NCBI GenBank assembly: GCA_013036105.1
Contig: JAAXCX010000014.1
Coordinates: 1 to 61,072, forward strand
Length of the DNA stretch: 61,072 nt
Direction: 5' to 3'
Origin: Vulcanimicrobiota bacterium
Lineage (GTDB): Bacteria; Vulcanimicrobiota; Vulcanimicrobiia; Vulcanimicrobiales; Vulcanimicrobiaceae
Below are positions 28,401 through 37,404 of the stretch, in pieces (position 1 is the stretch's first letter; every line of letters starts with the position of its first letter). The translations under genes and the position numbers were made by a program. Below the pieces are notes generated by a model that was not told the origin of the DNA, ran no database searches, and worked only from the letters and a program-made list of their open reading frames with translations.

Positions 28401-29501
28401 ATGGTTAATCGTTCGTCCGACGCGGGTTCCGCCGCCGCGTACGAGTATTCGCTTCCGAAAGAATTAATCGCGCAGCGGCCGGCGGAGCCACGCGATTCTT
28501 CGCGGCTGCTCGCATTGCGCGGCGACAAGATCGAATATTTGCGTTTTACCGATCTTCCGTCGCTGCTGCATGCGGGGGATTTGCTCGTTCTCAACGAGAC
28601 GCGCGTCATTCCAGCGCGCGTGCGTGGGCGGCGCATACCGAGCGGCGGGGAGATCGAGCTGCTGTTTCTGCGGCCGGCGCACGAAACGCATTACGATCCC
28701 CGCTCCTCGCGCTGGTTGGCGCTGGCGAAACCGGGGCGGCGGATGCGCGCCGGCGAGCGGGTCGGGTTCGGTGACTTGGGCGAAGCGATCGTGATCGACG
28801 TGCACGCAGATGGCGTGCGCGAAATCGAGCTCCAGCTCCGCGTTGAGTTCGAGCAGTTCCTCGCGCGCGCGGGCGAGCTGCCGCTGCCGCCGTACGTGAC
28901 CGAGAATTCGCCCGAGGCGCAAGCCGGGTACCAGACGGTCTTCGCCCGCGATCCCGGCAGCGTCGCCGCGCCGACCGCGTCGCTCCATTTTACGCACGCG
29001 GTTTTCGAGGGGCTGCAGCGGCGGGACGTCGAGGTAGCAAAACTCTCGCTGGACGTCGGGCTCGGCACGTTCAGGCCGCTGCAGAGTGACCGGCTCGAAG
29101 AGCATAGGATGCACGCCGAGTACTTTTCGATCCCGGAAGAGACCGTGCGCGCCGTGAGGCGGGCGAAAGAAGAGGGCCGGCGCGTTGTGGCAGCCGGAAC
29201 CACAGTGGTGCGCGCATTGGAAGCGTCGGCGCATGAGGGGGGCGAGATCCAGCCCGGAGCAGCTGAGACCGACCTGTTCATTAAACCCGGGTTTCAGTTC
29301 AGGGTGGTTGACGCGCTGCTCACGAACTTTCACTTGCCGCGATCCACACTGCTGGTACTCGTAACCGCATTTGCGGGGCGCGAGCGAGTCTTTCGCGCGT
29401 ATCGCGAGGCGGTCGAAAACCGCTACCGCTTTTTTTCTTTCGGCGACGCGATGTTTATCGAATCGCGCGGTTCAACGACGACCGACGCCGCACCGGTGTA
29501 A
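28401..29501 (+). CDS. queA: S-adenosylmethionine:tRNA ribosyltransferase-isomerase
   Basis: The 366-residue enzyme makes epoxyqueuosine in tRNA wobble positions. Family patterns include SLPKELIAQRP, VLNETRVIPAR, SLHFT and the near-terminal FFSFGDAMFI. ATG 28401 follows an AGGAG that is only 1 nt away, too close to be ideal. A TTG at 28359, overlapping the upstream stop, would add 14 residues. The 3' end overlaps the convergent NFACT gene by 79 nt. Confidence 0.93.
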   Translation: MVNRSSDAGSAAAYEYSLPKELIAQRPAEPRDSSRLLALRGDKIEYLRFTDLPSLLHAGDLLVLNETRVIPARVRGRRIPSGGEIELLFLRPAHETHYDPRSSRWLALAKPGRRMRAGERVGFGDLGEAIVIDVHADGVREIELQLRVEFEQFLARAGELPLPPYVTENSPEAQAGYQTVFARDPGSVAAPTASLHFTHAVFEGLQRRDVEVAKLSLDVGLGTFRPLQSDRLEEHRMHAEYFSIPEETVRAVRRAKEEGRRVVAAGTTVVRALEASAHEGGEIQPGAAETDLFIKPGFQFRVVDALLTNFHLPRSTLLVLVTAFAGRERVFRAYREAVENRYRFFSFGDAMFIESRGSTTTDAAPV

Positions 29502-30928
29502 AAGACTAACCCCGGCGCCGCGTTCGGGCGCTTGCGAACGTGCTTACGCTGCGTGTAGTCGACGGTTACCTTGGTACTATTGCGCCCCTTCGAATGCAGC
29601 GCCGCCAGTTCGGCCGCGGTGCGGATGTCATCCTCAGAGGGAGCCGCGCGATCGTCCCGCTGCAGGATGACGTGCGCGCCCGGCTGACCGCGTGCGTGAA
29701 ACCACAGGTCGTTCGGTCGCGCGATTCGGAACGTCACCTCCGCATTTTCAGCGGGCGATCGTCCCACCAGGATGCGCGAACCGCCCGGAGTTACGCCTTG
29801 CATCGGCGCGCCCTTTCGCGGCCGGCTCTTGGGCGCAGGGGCTGTGCCGTGCGGTCTGACGAGCTCGAGTATTTCGCGCACTTGGTCGCGATCGGCGCGT
29901 TCGAGTTCCCATCGCAGCTCTTCGACTTCATCCAAACTTTGCCGAACCGCTGCGCGCCTGCGCGATAAGTGAGCGGCGGCGCTGCCGGCTTTCTTGTAGC
30001 GCGCGAATACCGCGGCTGCCTCGTCCTTCGCGGCTTGACGTTCGGCGGGCGCCAGTTCGTGCAAACCACCGTAGATCGCGTCTCCACGCGCGCGCAGCTG
30101 GTCGCGCTCCGCCGATACGGCCAGTGCGCCTTCGACGCGCGCGAGCTCGGTGCTCAGTTTCCGTTCGCGATCCTCGAGCAGGCGTTGCGCGCCGGCGCGA
30201 GCCTTGTCTTCACTGCCGCCCGACTCCGATGGATCGCTTACCGTTCCCCGCAGTTCAGAGAACAGCGCTAATAGCGAGGGGGCGCGCGTGCATACCGCTC
30301 CTTCGAAGCCGGTTAGCCGAGCGACGTGCGCTTGCAGAAGTGCACCTGCAACATCGCGGTAAACGTACAGCTCGCCGGCGCGAATCGTTGCGGCGGACGG
30401 TTCTTCCGCGAACTGTGCGTGAGCCTTTCCCGCCCGCGCGGGCGGTGGTTCGTACGCGATTCCCGGGCGTACTGAACGCCCGGCTTTGCCGGAGCGCCGA
30501 AACTCTTTGAGCGCCGCTACGACGAGTCCGCCTTTTGCGAGAACGATATTTCCAAAGCGCGGCACGAGCTCGTAGATCAGGTCGTAGGATTCGGGAACTC
30601 CGAAACGTGACTGCGCGGCAAATTGCAACTCCACGATGCGCTCGGCCTCGATCGCGCGAGCCCCGGTCAGCGTCTTTCCACGCAGAGCCGCCCCCGCAGC
30701 GCGGACGAAGCCCGGCTCTGCAATGATGGGCAGCTCGCCGTCCTCAACCGTGATGATCGGAGTCGGCGCGAAGACGTCGGCGGAAAGCAGCTGGGTGCGG
30801 CCCTTTTTCCAAAGTGCCAGCGCGAAGCGCCCGTCTTCGAGCTGACCCACGTCGCGGACGCGGCCGCCTTCGAATTCGACGGTAATCTCTTGTGCCAAGC
30901 GCGCGATCAGGATAGCGTCAGTCCGCAT
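29423..30928 (-). CDS. NFACT-family ribosome quality control protein (RqcH-like)
   Basis: The 501-residue protein has an NFACT-N domain (about 1-200), helix-hairpin and coiled-coil middle (about 245-350) and an NFACT-R domain with NDLWFHARGQPGAHV. RqcH binds obstructed 50S subunits and recruits tRNA-Ala to add C-terminal Ala tails for degradation. Clp proteases, encoded 22 kb away, usually remove such products. Older annotations call the family fibronectin-binding (FbpA). At 501 residues it is slightly short. It overlaps queA convergently. Confidence 0.85.
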   Translation of the reverse strand: MRTDAILIARLAQEITVEFEGGRVRDVGQLEDGRFALALWKKGRTQLLSADVFAPTPIITVEDGELPIIAEPGFVRAAGAALRGKTLTGARAIEAERIVELQFAAQSRFGVPESYDLIYELVPRFGNIVLAKGGLVVAALKEFRRSGKAGRSVRPGIAYEPPPARAGKAHAQFAEEPSAATIRAGELYVYRDVAGALLQAHVARLTGFEGAVCTRAPSLLALFSELRGTVSDPSESGGSEDKARAGAQRLLEDRERKLSTELARVEGALAVSAERDQLRARGDAIYGGLHELAPAERQAAKDEAAAVFARYKKAGSAAAHLSRRRAAVRQSLDEVEELRWELERADRDQVREILELVRPHGTAPAPKSRPRKGAPMQGVTPGGSRILVGRSPAENAEVTFRIARPNDLWFHARGQPGAHVILQRDDRAAPSEDDIRTAAELAALHSKGRNSTKVTVDYTQRKHVRKRPNAAPGLVFYTGAASVVVEPRDSINIASPKEKKR

Positions 30929-30960
30929 CCATCCGCCGTCTTCCGTGATACAACATATGC

Positions 30961-31395
30961 ATGATCCGAAGCATCATTATGCTCGCCGCCTGCGCAGCGC
31001 TCTTTTCCGGATGCGGCGGCTCGGCTGACGGGTCGGGCCCGCGCGGTTGGAACCACTACATGGATGGGCTCTGGACCAATCCCCGATCGAAGCACGAAGA
31101 ATTCACGGCGACGAGCGACCGCTTTGACGGGACGCTGAGTGACCTCGCTTCAGTCACGACAACGAACATCGTTTTGCACAATAAGGCCAAGCTCGTAAGC
31201 GCGGCCCCTTTCCCGCAGTGCCCCGCACTCGCCGGACTTCAGGTCTTCAAACTACCTAACGGAACCCTCGCGAAGGTGGCCTTCGCCGTCCGAAACGGCC
31301 GAAGAGTCCAGGCGGAGTATATCCGGCCGGCCCAAGAGGCTGACGATCCGGCCGCAATCGACGCCATGGCCGCCGACGTCTGCGTCCTGCCGTGA
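30961..31395 (+). CDS. Putative lipoprotein, unknown function
   Basis: The 144-residue protein has an N-terminal signal with a lipobox-like ALFSGC (Cys at about 18) followed by Gly/Ser-rich linker, so it is predicted to be membrane-anchored by lipid. The rest is small and soluble with two further Cys residues. I recognise no family. It is divergent from the NFACT gene (32 nt apart) and overlaps gmk by 4 nt (GTGA). Confidence 0.6.
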   Translation: MIRSIIMLAACAALFSGCGGSADGSGPRGWNHYMDGLWTNPRSKHEEFTATSDRFDGTLSDLASVTTTNIVLHNKAKLVSAAPFPQCPALAGLQVFKLPNGTLAKVAFAVRNGRRVQAEYIRPAQEADDPAAIDAMAADVCVLP

Positions 31396-32072
31396 CCAGG
31401 GGACCCACCCGCCCCCTCGGAACACTAGGCCCTTTGCCAGAGAGGAACTCCGCCGTGTTGGGCCCGGGCCTGCTCTTCGTGGTCTCCGGCCCATCGGGGG
31501 CCGGCAAGGACACGCTCGTGGACGCGCTTCTGGCGCGGACGGGGCGCCTGCGCTACTCTGTCTCGGCCACGACGAGGCCTCCGAGGCCGGGTGAGCGGGA
31601 GGGCGAGCACTACTTTTTCGTTTCGCGTGAGGAGTTCGAAAAGCGCGCCGCGGCCGACGGGCTGCTCGAATGGCGCGAGTACAACGGCAACCTGTACGGA
31701 ACTCCGAGGGACTTCGTCGAAGATACTCTGACCCAGGGCTACGACCTGATCATGAAGCCCGAAGTCAACGGCGCGCTCTCGATTAAAAGCACTTTTCCGG
31801 ATGCCGTCCTGATATTTTTGCTTCCGGACCGGTTTTCGTACCTGCGCGGCCGCCTGCTCGCGCGGCGCACTGAAACCAACGAAGAGATCGCCGGGCGCCT
31901 TGAAATCGCGCATGAGGAGATCAGGAACATTCGGGACTTTGACTACATCGTCATCAATGAGGAGCATCGCTCCGACGAGGCGGTCAAAGACTTGCAAGCC
32001 ATACTACATGCGGAGCGGTTCCGCATTCACCGTTTTGGTGACGACGCTATAAGGAAATTGGAACACTCATAA
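31392..32072 (+). CDS. gmk: Guanylate kinase
   Basis: The 226-residue enzyme phosphorylates GMP to GDP. The P-loop is GPSGAGKD (33-40), followed by the GMP-binding SATTRPPRPGE region and the LLEWREYNGNLYGTP lid. The N-terminus is about 20 residues longer than usual when starting at GTG 31392. A GTG at 31455 is an alternative. It overlaps rpoZ by 1 nt, the common gmk-rpoZ pairing. Confidence 0.94.
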   Translation: MTRGPTRPLGTLGPLPERNSAVLGPGLLFVVSGPSGAGKDTLVDALLARTGRLRYSVSATTRPPRPGEREGEHYFFVSREEFEKRAAADGLLEWREYNGNLYGTPRDFVEDTLTQGYDLIMKPEVNGALSIKSTFPDAVLIFLLPDRFSYLRGRLLARRTETNEEIAGRLEIAHEEIRNIRDFDYIVINEEHRSDEAVKDLQAILHAERFRIHRFGDDAIRKLEHS

Positions 32073-32290
32073 TGACCGAACCAGTCTTCGGAGACCTCGA
32101 CGAACTGCTCAAACATGTTGACTCGAAATTCAGCTTGGTCAACGTCGTTACCAAACGCGCCAAGCAGTTGAATAACGGCGCGCCCGAACTGACCGAAAAC
32201 GTGAATCCCAACAAGCCGGTTTCGACAGCCTTCGCGGAAGTCGCGACGGGCAAAATCCATTATCATCGCACCAAGGAAGGGATAAAGTAG
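32072..32290 (+). CDS. rpoZ: RNA polymerase omega subunit
   Basis: The 72-residue protein fits omega in length and position after gmk. The FSLVNVVTKRAKQL helix and a second region with KPVSTAFAEVATGKI resemble the RpoZ/RPB6 core. It helps assemble the beta' subunit. The stop/start with gmk is TAATG. Confidence 0.85.
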   Translation: MTEPVFGDLDELLKHVDSKFSLVNVVTKRAKQLNNGAPELTENVNPNKPVSTAFAEVATGKIHYHRTKEGIK

Positions 32291-32299
32291 AACTCTCGT

Positions 32300-32365
32300 C
32301 GGGCCCGGCATATCGTCTCGGCCCACAGGGTTTGTTTAGTGGGCCGAACCGACACGCCGGGCCCG
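32300..32365 (+). ncRNA. Nested hairpin in the leader of glmS, candidate structured RNA
   Basis: An outer perfect 10-bp stem pairs 32300-32309 (CGGGCCCGGC) with 32356-32365. An inner perfect 9-bp stem pairs 32318-32326 (TCGGCCCAC) with 32339-32347. They are separated by a symmetric 8x8-nt internal loop and capped by a 12-nt loop (32327-32338). It lies 34 nt before the glmS ATG and just after rpoZ. No T-tract follows. The glmS ribozyme core could not be recognised, so this is either a new cis-element or a terminator/processing structure. Confidence 0.55.
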
Positions 32366-32399
32366 TCTCGATCGCTACTTCAGTGGAAGAAGACATACT

Positions 32400-34238
32400 A
32401 TGTGCGGGATAGTCGGATACATCGGAGAGCGCGACAGCGTCCCGATCATTCTGGACTCGCTCGCGCGCTTGGAATATCGCGGTTACGATAGCGCCGGCAT
32501 CGCCGTTATCGACGGCTCCGGCGCGCTGACGGGATCGAAAGCGGAAGGCAAACTCCAGCGGTTGGCCGAGCGCTTGCGTAACGGCGAGGCCCTTTCGGGC
32601 CGAGTCGGCGTCGGGCACACGCGCTGGGCGACGCACGGGAGACCATCGGACGCAAACGCTCATCCGCACATGGACTGCAGCGGACGTATCGCCGTTGTGC
32701 ACAACGGCATCATCGAAAATTATGCCCCGCTGCGGGCACGGCTCATCGAGTCGGGCCACATCTTCAAAAGCGAAACCGACACCGAGGTCCTCGCGCATCT
32801 CATCGAAACCCATTACGACGGCAATCTGGAAGAAGCGGTACGGCGCACGCTGCGAGAGGTTCGCGGTGCTTACGCGCTCGGCATCATCAGTTCGGACGAT
32901 CCCGATCATCTAATCTTCGCCCGCAACGGCGCGAGCCCGCTCGTGGTCGGCATCGGCAACGGCGAGATGTTCGTTGCCTCAGACACGCCGGCAATTCTCC
33001 AGTACACGCGCAATGAGATCATTCTCCAGGAGGGCGAGATCGTCGTCGTCGGCCGCGATGGCTGGCGGCTGACCGATTACGACGGAAACCCGATTGCGCG
33101 CGATGTGATGAACATCACCTGGGACGTCACGTCAGCCGAAAAGAGCGGCTACAAACATTTCATGCTCAAGGAAATCTTCGAGCAGCCGAACGTTATCAAG
33201 GAAACGCTCTCGGGACGTGTCGACGAGAACAATGACGTGCATCTGGCAGCCGAGATCGGCATGGACGAGGCGAAACTGCGCGATCTTTCAAAGATTGCGA
33301 TCACCGGATGCGGCACGGCCTACCACGCGGGAATGGTCGGCATGTACTTGCTGCGGTCGCTGGTCCATATTCCCGTCGAAATGGAGCTCGCAAGCGAGTT
33401 CCGCTACGGCGATCCGGTCATCGATCCAACGTCGCTGACGATCGCCATGTCGCAGTCGGGTGAGACCGCCGACACGGTCGAGGCCGTACGCATTGCGAAA
33501 GAAGCCGGCAGTTCAGTGCTCGGCATTTGCAACGTCCTCGGCTCCCATTTGACGCGACTCGCCGACGGAATGCTCTTCACCCGCGGCGGACCCGAAATCG
33601 GCGTGGCCGCTTCAAAAACGTACGTTTCACAAGTGACGGCTATGACGCTCTTCGCGCTCTACTTGGCGCGCCTGCGCGGGACGGCGCCGCTCGGACGCCT
33701 ACGCGAGATCGCTGACAACGCGCGGCTCTTGCCCGCAGCCGTTGATGTCGTGCTGAACACATCGGACGATATCCGCAAGGTCGCACGGCGCATTCGCAAG
33801 GCGCGCTCGGTTCTGTTCATCGGCAGGTACATCAATTTTCCGACCGCGCTCGAGGGCGCGCTCAAGCTCAAAGAGATCTCTTACATTCACGCCGAGGGCT
33901 ACGCAGCCGGCGAAATGAAGCATGGTCCGATTGCATTGCTGGATCCGAACGTTCCGGTCGTCGGCGTGATGACCGACGGGCGCGTTCGCGAGAAGATTCT
34001 TTCGAATTTGGCGGAATCGAAGGCGCGCGAAGCTCCGGTTATCGTCGTCGCAAACCACGGAGACGAAGATGCCAAAGCTATCGCGGACCATGTCTTCTGG
34101 GTGCCGAAGGTCGACGAACTGCTCTCGCCGATCGTCAACGTCATTCCGCTGCAACTGCTCGCTTACCACATCGCCGACATCGAAGGCAAAGACGTCGACC
34201 AGCCGCGCAATCTCGCCAAGACCGTCACCGTCGAATAG
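32400..34238 (+). CDS. glmS: Glutamine-fructose-6-phosphate aminotransferase
   Basis: The 612-residue enzyme makes glucosamine-6-phosphate, the entry to peptidoglycan and lipopolysaccharide sugars. The N-terminal Ntn glutaminase starts MCGIVGYIG with catalytic Cys2. Two SIS domains (about 290-430 and 460-600) isomerise the sugar. The C-terminus NLAKTVTVE is typical. The 109-nt leader contains a nested hairpin. Confidence 0.97.
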   Translation: MCGIVGYIGERDSVPIILDSLARLEYRGYDSAGIAVIDGSGALTGSKAEGKLQRLAERLRNGEALSGRVGVGHTRWATHGRPSDANAHPHMDCSGRIAVVHNGIIENYAPLRARLIESGHIFKSETDTEVLAHLIETHYDGNLEEAVRRTLREVRGAYALGIISSDDPDHLIFARNGASPLVVGIGNGEMFVASDTPAILQYTRNEIILQEGEIVVVGRDGWRLTDYDGNPIARDVMNITWDVTSAEKSGYKHFMLKEIFEQPNVIKETLSGRVDENNDVHLAAEIGMDEAKLRDLSKIAITGCGTAYHAGMVGMYLLRSLVHIPVEMELASEFRYGDPVIDPTSLTIAMSQSGETADTVEAVRIAKEAGSSVLGICNVLGSHLTRLADGMLFTRGGPEIGVAASKTYVSQVTAMTLFALYLARLRGTAPLGRLREIADNARLLPAAVDVVLNTSDDIRKVARRIRKARSVLFIGRYINFPTALEGALKLKEISYIHAEGYAAGEMKHGPIALLDPNVPVVGVMTDGRVREKILSNLAESKAREAPVIVVANHGDEDAKAIADHVFWVPKVDELLSPIVNVIPLQLLAYHIADIEGKDVDQPRNLAKTVTVE

Positions 34239-34239
34239 C

Positions 34240-34617
34240 ATGCCCACGAAGAAGCAAGTGGAAGATGCGATCTTCGCGCTCGAAGGCTTTCGCGTCGAGT
34301 TCGATCTCTTCGATCCTAAGCGCCCGCTGCCCGAGTACGAATGGCGCGTCATGGCGCCCCAACGCTGGAAGATTTCCGATTGGAAGAACGAGCGCCTCGG
34401 CGGCTACCGGACGCTTGCCAAGGGACTAACGGTCTATCGGGGAGACGGATCACCGGTTCCGCGCGACATGCAGTTGGGAAATCTTCGCGACGGCTACTTT
34501 GAAGCCGAATACGGACAGATCGTTCACGGCGGTGCCGAGAAGCCTTCGAACGTCATCCGGATGGACGAGCGCGAGGGCGGAGTCACGGGGCGCGGACGCA
34601 AACCCCGCCGCAAATGA
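34240..34617 (+). CDS. Conserved-looking small protein, unknown function
   Basis: The ATG at 34240 is one nt after the glmS stop and gives 125 residues. The protein is soluble, charged, with a basic Arg/Gly tail (GRGRKPRRK) that could contact nucleic acid. No signal peptide or membrane segment. I recognise no family. Tight packing between glmS and rph (ATGA overlap) argues that it is a real gene. Confidence 0.65.
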   Translation: MPTKKQVEDAIFALEGFRVEFDLFDPKRPLPEYEWRVMAPQRWKISDWKNERLGGYRTLAKGLTVYRGDGSPVPRDMQLGNLRDGYFEAEYGQIVHGGAEKPSNVIRMDEREGGVTGRGRKPRRK

Positions 34618-35363
34618 AAAGAAGCGACGGACGCGCGGTCGACGCTCTGCGGTCGATCGCGATCGAAGCCAACTATTTGAAGTATCCCGAAGGCAGCGCG
34701 CTCATTACGGTCGGAAATACGCGCGTGCTGTGCGCTGCCACGATCGAAGAGCGCGTGCCGCAATGGATGAAGGGACGCGGAGTCGGATGGGTCACCGCCG
34801 AGTATTCCATGCTGCCGCGAGCAACGCAGGAGCGGACCCAGCGCGAAGCTTCGCGGGGACGGCTCGGCGGCCGCACGCACGAGATTCAGCGCATCATCGG
34901 CAGAGCGCTGCGCGCCGTTACCGACATGAGCAAACTCGGCGAGCGCACCGTCTGGCTGGATTGCGACGTGCTGCAGGCCGACGGCGGCACGCGAACCGCC
35001 GCCGTTACCGGCGCGTGGGTAGCGCTGGCATTAGCGCTGATCCAGCGCTTCGATATCAAAGCGCGCGCGAAGTGGCCGCTCCTCGGCCAAATAGCGGCTA
35101 CCAGCGTCGGTATCGTTGACGGATATCATCTGCTCGACCTGGCCTACGATGAAGACAGTCGCGCCCAAGTGGATCTCAACGTCTTCATGACTGATACCGG
35201 AAAGTTTACCGAGCTGCAAGGTACGGCTGAAGCGACGCCGTTCAGCCGTTCCGAACTCGATGCGCTCTTGCGGCTGGCGGAGCAAGGGATAGATCAATTG
35301 CTCGAGGTGCAGCGCGCCATCGTGGAACCGCTCGGGTATGCGGCGCTCGCTCATGCCCGATGA
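34614..35363 (+). CDS. rph: Ribonuclease PH
   Basis: The 249-residue phosphorolytic 3'-5' exoribonuclease trims tRNA 3' ends, relevant here because several tRNA genes lack an encoded CCA. Family patterns include [22 protein letters not shown], the basic R(E)[21 protein letters not shown]-type segment, and [17 protein letters not shown] overlaps the previous stop (ATGA). Confidence 0.95.
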   Translation: MKRSDGRAVDALRSIAIEANYLKYPEGSALITVGNTRVLCAATIEERVPQWMKGRGVGWVTAEYSMLPRATQERTQREASRGRLGGRTHEIQRIIGRALRAVTDMSKLGERTVWLDCDVLQADGGTRTAAVTGAWVALALALIQRFDIKARAKWPLLGQIAATSVGIVDGYHLLDLAYDEDSRAQVDLNVFMTDTGKFTELQGTAEATPFSRSELDALLRLAEQGIDQLLEVQRAIVEPLGYAALAHAR

Positions 35364-35694
35364 CCGCTTTCGCGCGCTCGTTGCGCGCGTCGGCGAATTT
35401 TACGTCACCGATCGCGCAATGAAGACGGCGCAGAAGAAGATCGAAGCGGACCTCGCAGCCGAGGCGGCCGACGAACCTGCGCGCCGCCAATACCTCGATG
35501 CCGTGCGGCGCTATTTTACGGCGTTCGAGCGGGAAGCTCGCGCGCAGCTGCGCGACGTCGACAAGCGCCTCGTGCACGCGAACCAGGTGCATTTTAACCT
35601 CACCGCCGAACGCGGCGTGGTGGTCAAACGGATCGAGGCAACGCAGGGCGTGCTCAAAGAGATTGACGATGGCGCAAGTACTGCGCGAGGTTGA
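35353..35694 (+). CDS. Helical protein of unknown function upstream of the Mla-like genes
   Basis: The ATG at 35353 overlaps the end of rph by 11 nt and yields 113 residues. The sequence is highly charged and predicted as long helices or coiled coil (about 25-110). No signal or membrane segment. It overlaps the permease gene by 26 nt in another frame. Position suggests co-expression with the lipid transporter, but no function can be assigned. Confidence 0.6.
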   Translation: MPDDRFRALVARVGEFYVTDRAMKTAQKKIEADLAAEAADEPARRQYLDAVRRYFTAFEREARAQLRDVDKRLVHANQVHFNLTAERGVVVKRIEATQGVLKEIDDGASTARG

Positions 35695-36508
35695 AGAGAG
35701 TCCGACGGCTCAAGCCGTCGAGCGCGTCAGCGTGGGCGTGCTGGCGTCGGTCGGACGCAAGGTCAGCGACATTCTCGAGTATGCCGGCGGTCTCACTTTG
35801 CTCATGTGGGAGACCGTCAAGACGATCTTCCGGCTGCGCATCCGTTTTGCCGAGACGCTGAACCAGTGCTATCTCCTGGGTTATCAGTCGCTTATCATCG
35901 TTCTGCTGACCTCGCTCTTTACGGGCATGGTCTTTTCGCTCGAGTCGGCTGTGCAAGCGGTGCAATACGGTTTCGGCAGCTTTGTCGGCGGAATCGTCTC
36001 TTACACCGTCGTTCGCGAACTGGGCCCTATGCTTTCGGCCGTCGTCGTGGCGGGCCGCGCCTGTGCCGCGATCGCCGCCGAACTCGGATCGATGGAAGTC
36101 ACCGAGCAGATCGAAGCGCTGAAATCGCTCGGACTCGCGCCGGTCCGGTTCCTCGTCGTTCCGCGTCTGCTGGCACTTATGATTATGCTGCCGCTGTTGA
36201 CCATATTTGCCGATGTCATCGGCGTCTACGGCGGGCAATGGATCGCACACGCCCAAGCGCATATCGGAACTCAAGACTTTATGGCGTCGGCGCGGCAAAC
36301 CGTTGGATTCGAAGACGTTGTCAAGGGTTTGTTTAAAGCAATTGTCTTTGCCATCGTGATCGTGATGATCGGATCCTACCAGGGATTGACGACCAAGGGA
36401 GGCGCCGCGGGCGTCGGAAAATCGGCAACGAGCGCGGTGGTTACCTGCATTATTTTGATCTTCATCCTGAATTTTATCATGTCGTACTTCCTGTACGCGG
36501 GAGCCTGA
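35669..36508 (+). CDS. MlaE-family lipid transport permease
   Basis: From ATG 35669 the protein has 279 residues. It shows the MlaE family features: an amphipathic interface helix, about five membrane segments, and the conserved ELGPMLSAVVVAGRACAAIAAELGSM-type core near 130-155. With the ATPase and MCE protein downstream it forms an Mla-type ABC system that moves phospholipids between the two membranes. The stop overlaps the ATPase start (TGATG). Confidence 0.93.
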   Translation: MAQVLREVEESPTAQAVERVSVGVLASVGRKVSDILEYAGGLTLLMWETVKTIFRLRIRFAETLNQCYLLGYQSLIIVLLTSLFTGMVFSLESAVQAVQYGFGSFVGGIVSYTVVRELGPMLSAVVVAGRACAAIAAELGSMEVTEQIEALKSLGLAPVRFLVVPRLLALMIMLPLLTIFADVIGVYGGQWIAHAQAHIGTQDFMASARQTVGFEDVVKGLFKAIVFAIVIVMIGSYQGLTTKGGAAGVGKSATSAVVTCIILIFILNFIMSYFLYAGA

Positions 36509-37263
36509 TGGCCGAGCCGATAGCCCGCCTTGATGACGTATCGGTCCGTTTCGGCGAACGCGTGGTACTGCAAAACTGCAGCCTAGAGGTTCCCGAGGGC
36601 GCAATCACATGCATCATTGGGCTATCCGGTGCGGGGAAATCGACGATCCTGAGATTGCTCGACGGATTGCTGAGGCCCGATGGCGGCCACGTCTATCTGC
36701 GCGAAAACGATATCTGCCACATGCGCGAGAGCCAGCTCATCGAGATGCGCACAAAGATCGGATTCGCTTTTCAATTCGCGGCCCTCTTCGACAGCATGAC
36801 CGTTGGAGAGAATGTCTCCTTGCCCTTGCGAGAGCATACGACGCTCTCGGAAAAAGAGATTTACGACATCGTTATGCATACGCTGGAGAGCGTTGGGCTC
36901 GCGCATACCTATGATAATATGCCGTCGGAACTCTCGGGCGGAATGCTCAAACGCGCGGGATTTGCCCGCGCCGTGGTGACCAATCCCGAGCTCGTGCTGT
37001 ACGACGAGCCTACGACGGGCGTCGATCCCATTGTCACGCATCTGCTGACCGATACGATAAAACGGCTGCGCAAACAACTCAACGCCACCGCCGTGGTCAT
37101 CTCGCACGATTTGCAGTCGATTTACATGATGGCCGATTACGTTGCCATGCTTTTCGAGGGAGCGATCATCGCCAACGGAACCGTCGAAGAAGTACGTAAA
37201 TCGAACAACCCGATCGTACAGCAGTTCCTGCAGGGCTCCGAAGTGGGGCCAATACCCCTTTGA
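36508..37263 (+). CDS. MlaF-family ABC transporter ATPase
   Basis: The 251-residue ATPase has Walker A GLSGAGKS (38-45), an ABC signature LSGGMLKR near 141-148 and Walker B LVLYDEPTTGVDP near 159-171. It powers the MlaE-type permease. The TGA stop lies inside a perfect 12-bp hairpin (37255-37280), so translation through the end of the gene should compete with RNA folding. Confidence 0.94.
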   Translation: MAEPIARLDDVSVRFGERVVLQNCSLEVPEGAITCIIGLSGAGKSTILRLLDGLLRPDGGHVYLRENDICHMRESQLIEMRTKIGFAFQFAALFDSMTVGENVSLPLREHTTLSEKEIYDIVMHTLESVGLAHTYDNMPSELSGGMLKRAGFARAVVTNPELVLYDEPTTGVDPIVTHLLTDTIKRLRKQLNATAVVISHDLQSIYMMADYVAMLFEGAIIANGTVEEVRKSNNPIVQQFLQGSEVGPIPL

Positions 37264-37280
37264 TGCGAGCATCAAAGGGG
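37255..37280 (+). repeat. Perfect 12-bp hairpin over the MlaF stop codon
   Basis: CCCCTTTGATGC (37255-37266) pairs exactly with GCATCAAAGGGG (37269-37280) across a 2-nt centre, in practice a tight loop after opening one pair. It includes the stop TGA (37261-37263). No T-run follows. It may act as an RNA 3'-end stabiliser or processing signal within the operon. Confidence 0.7.
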
Positions 37281-37325
37281 ACCCCAAGAAGTTTAAAAGG
37301 CGCTCCGCCCGTCGGGCTGCGCGCC

Positions 37326-37348
37326 CCCCATATGCAAAGCATATGGGG
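37326..37348 (+). repeat. Second perfect hairpin between MlaF and MlaD genes
   Basis: CCCCATATGC (37326-37335), loop AAA, and GCATATGGGG (37339-37348) form a 10-bp stem with a 3-nt loop, about 45 nt after the first hairpin. The 141-nt spacer (37264-37404) is the longest gap in this otherwise overlapping cluster and holds nothing else recognisable. Confidence 0.7.
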
Positions 37349-37404
37349 CCCCCAAACCTCCCTTCAAAAGATGGCAGAAGAACCCGTGGGGGAATAGGAG
37401 GAGC

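Noticed and set aside
32291-32399. glmS ribozyme
   Set aside because: The position fits, but I could not find the conserved catalytic core. Only simple nested stems are visible.
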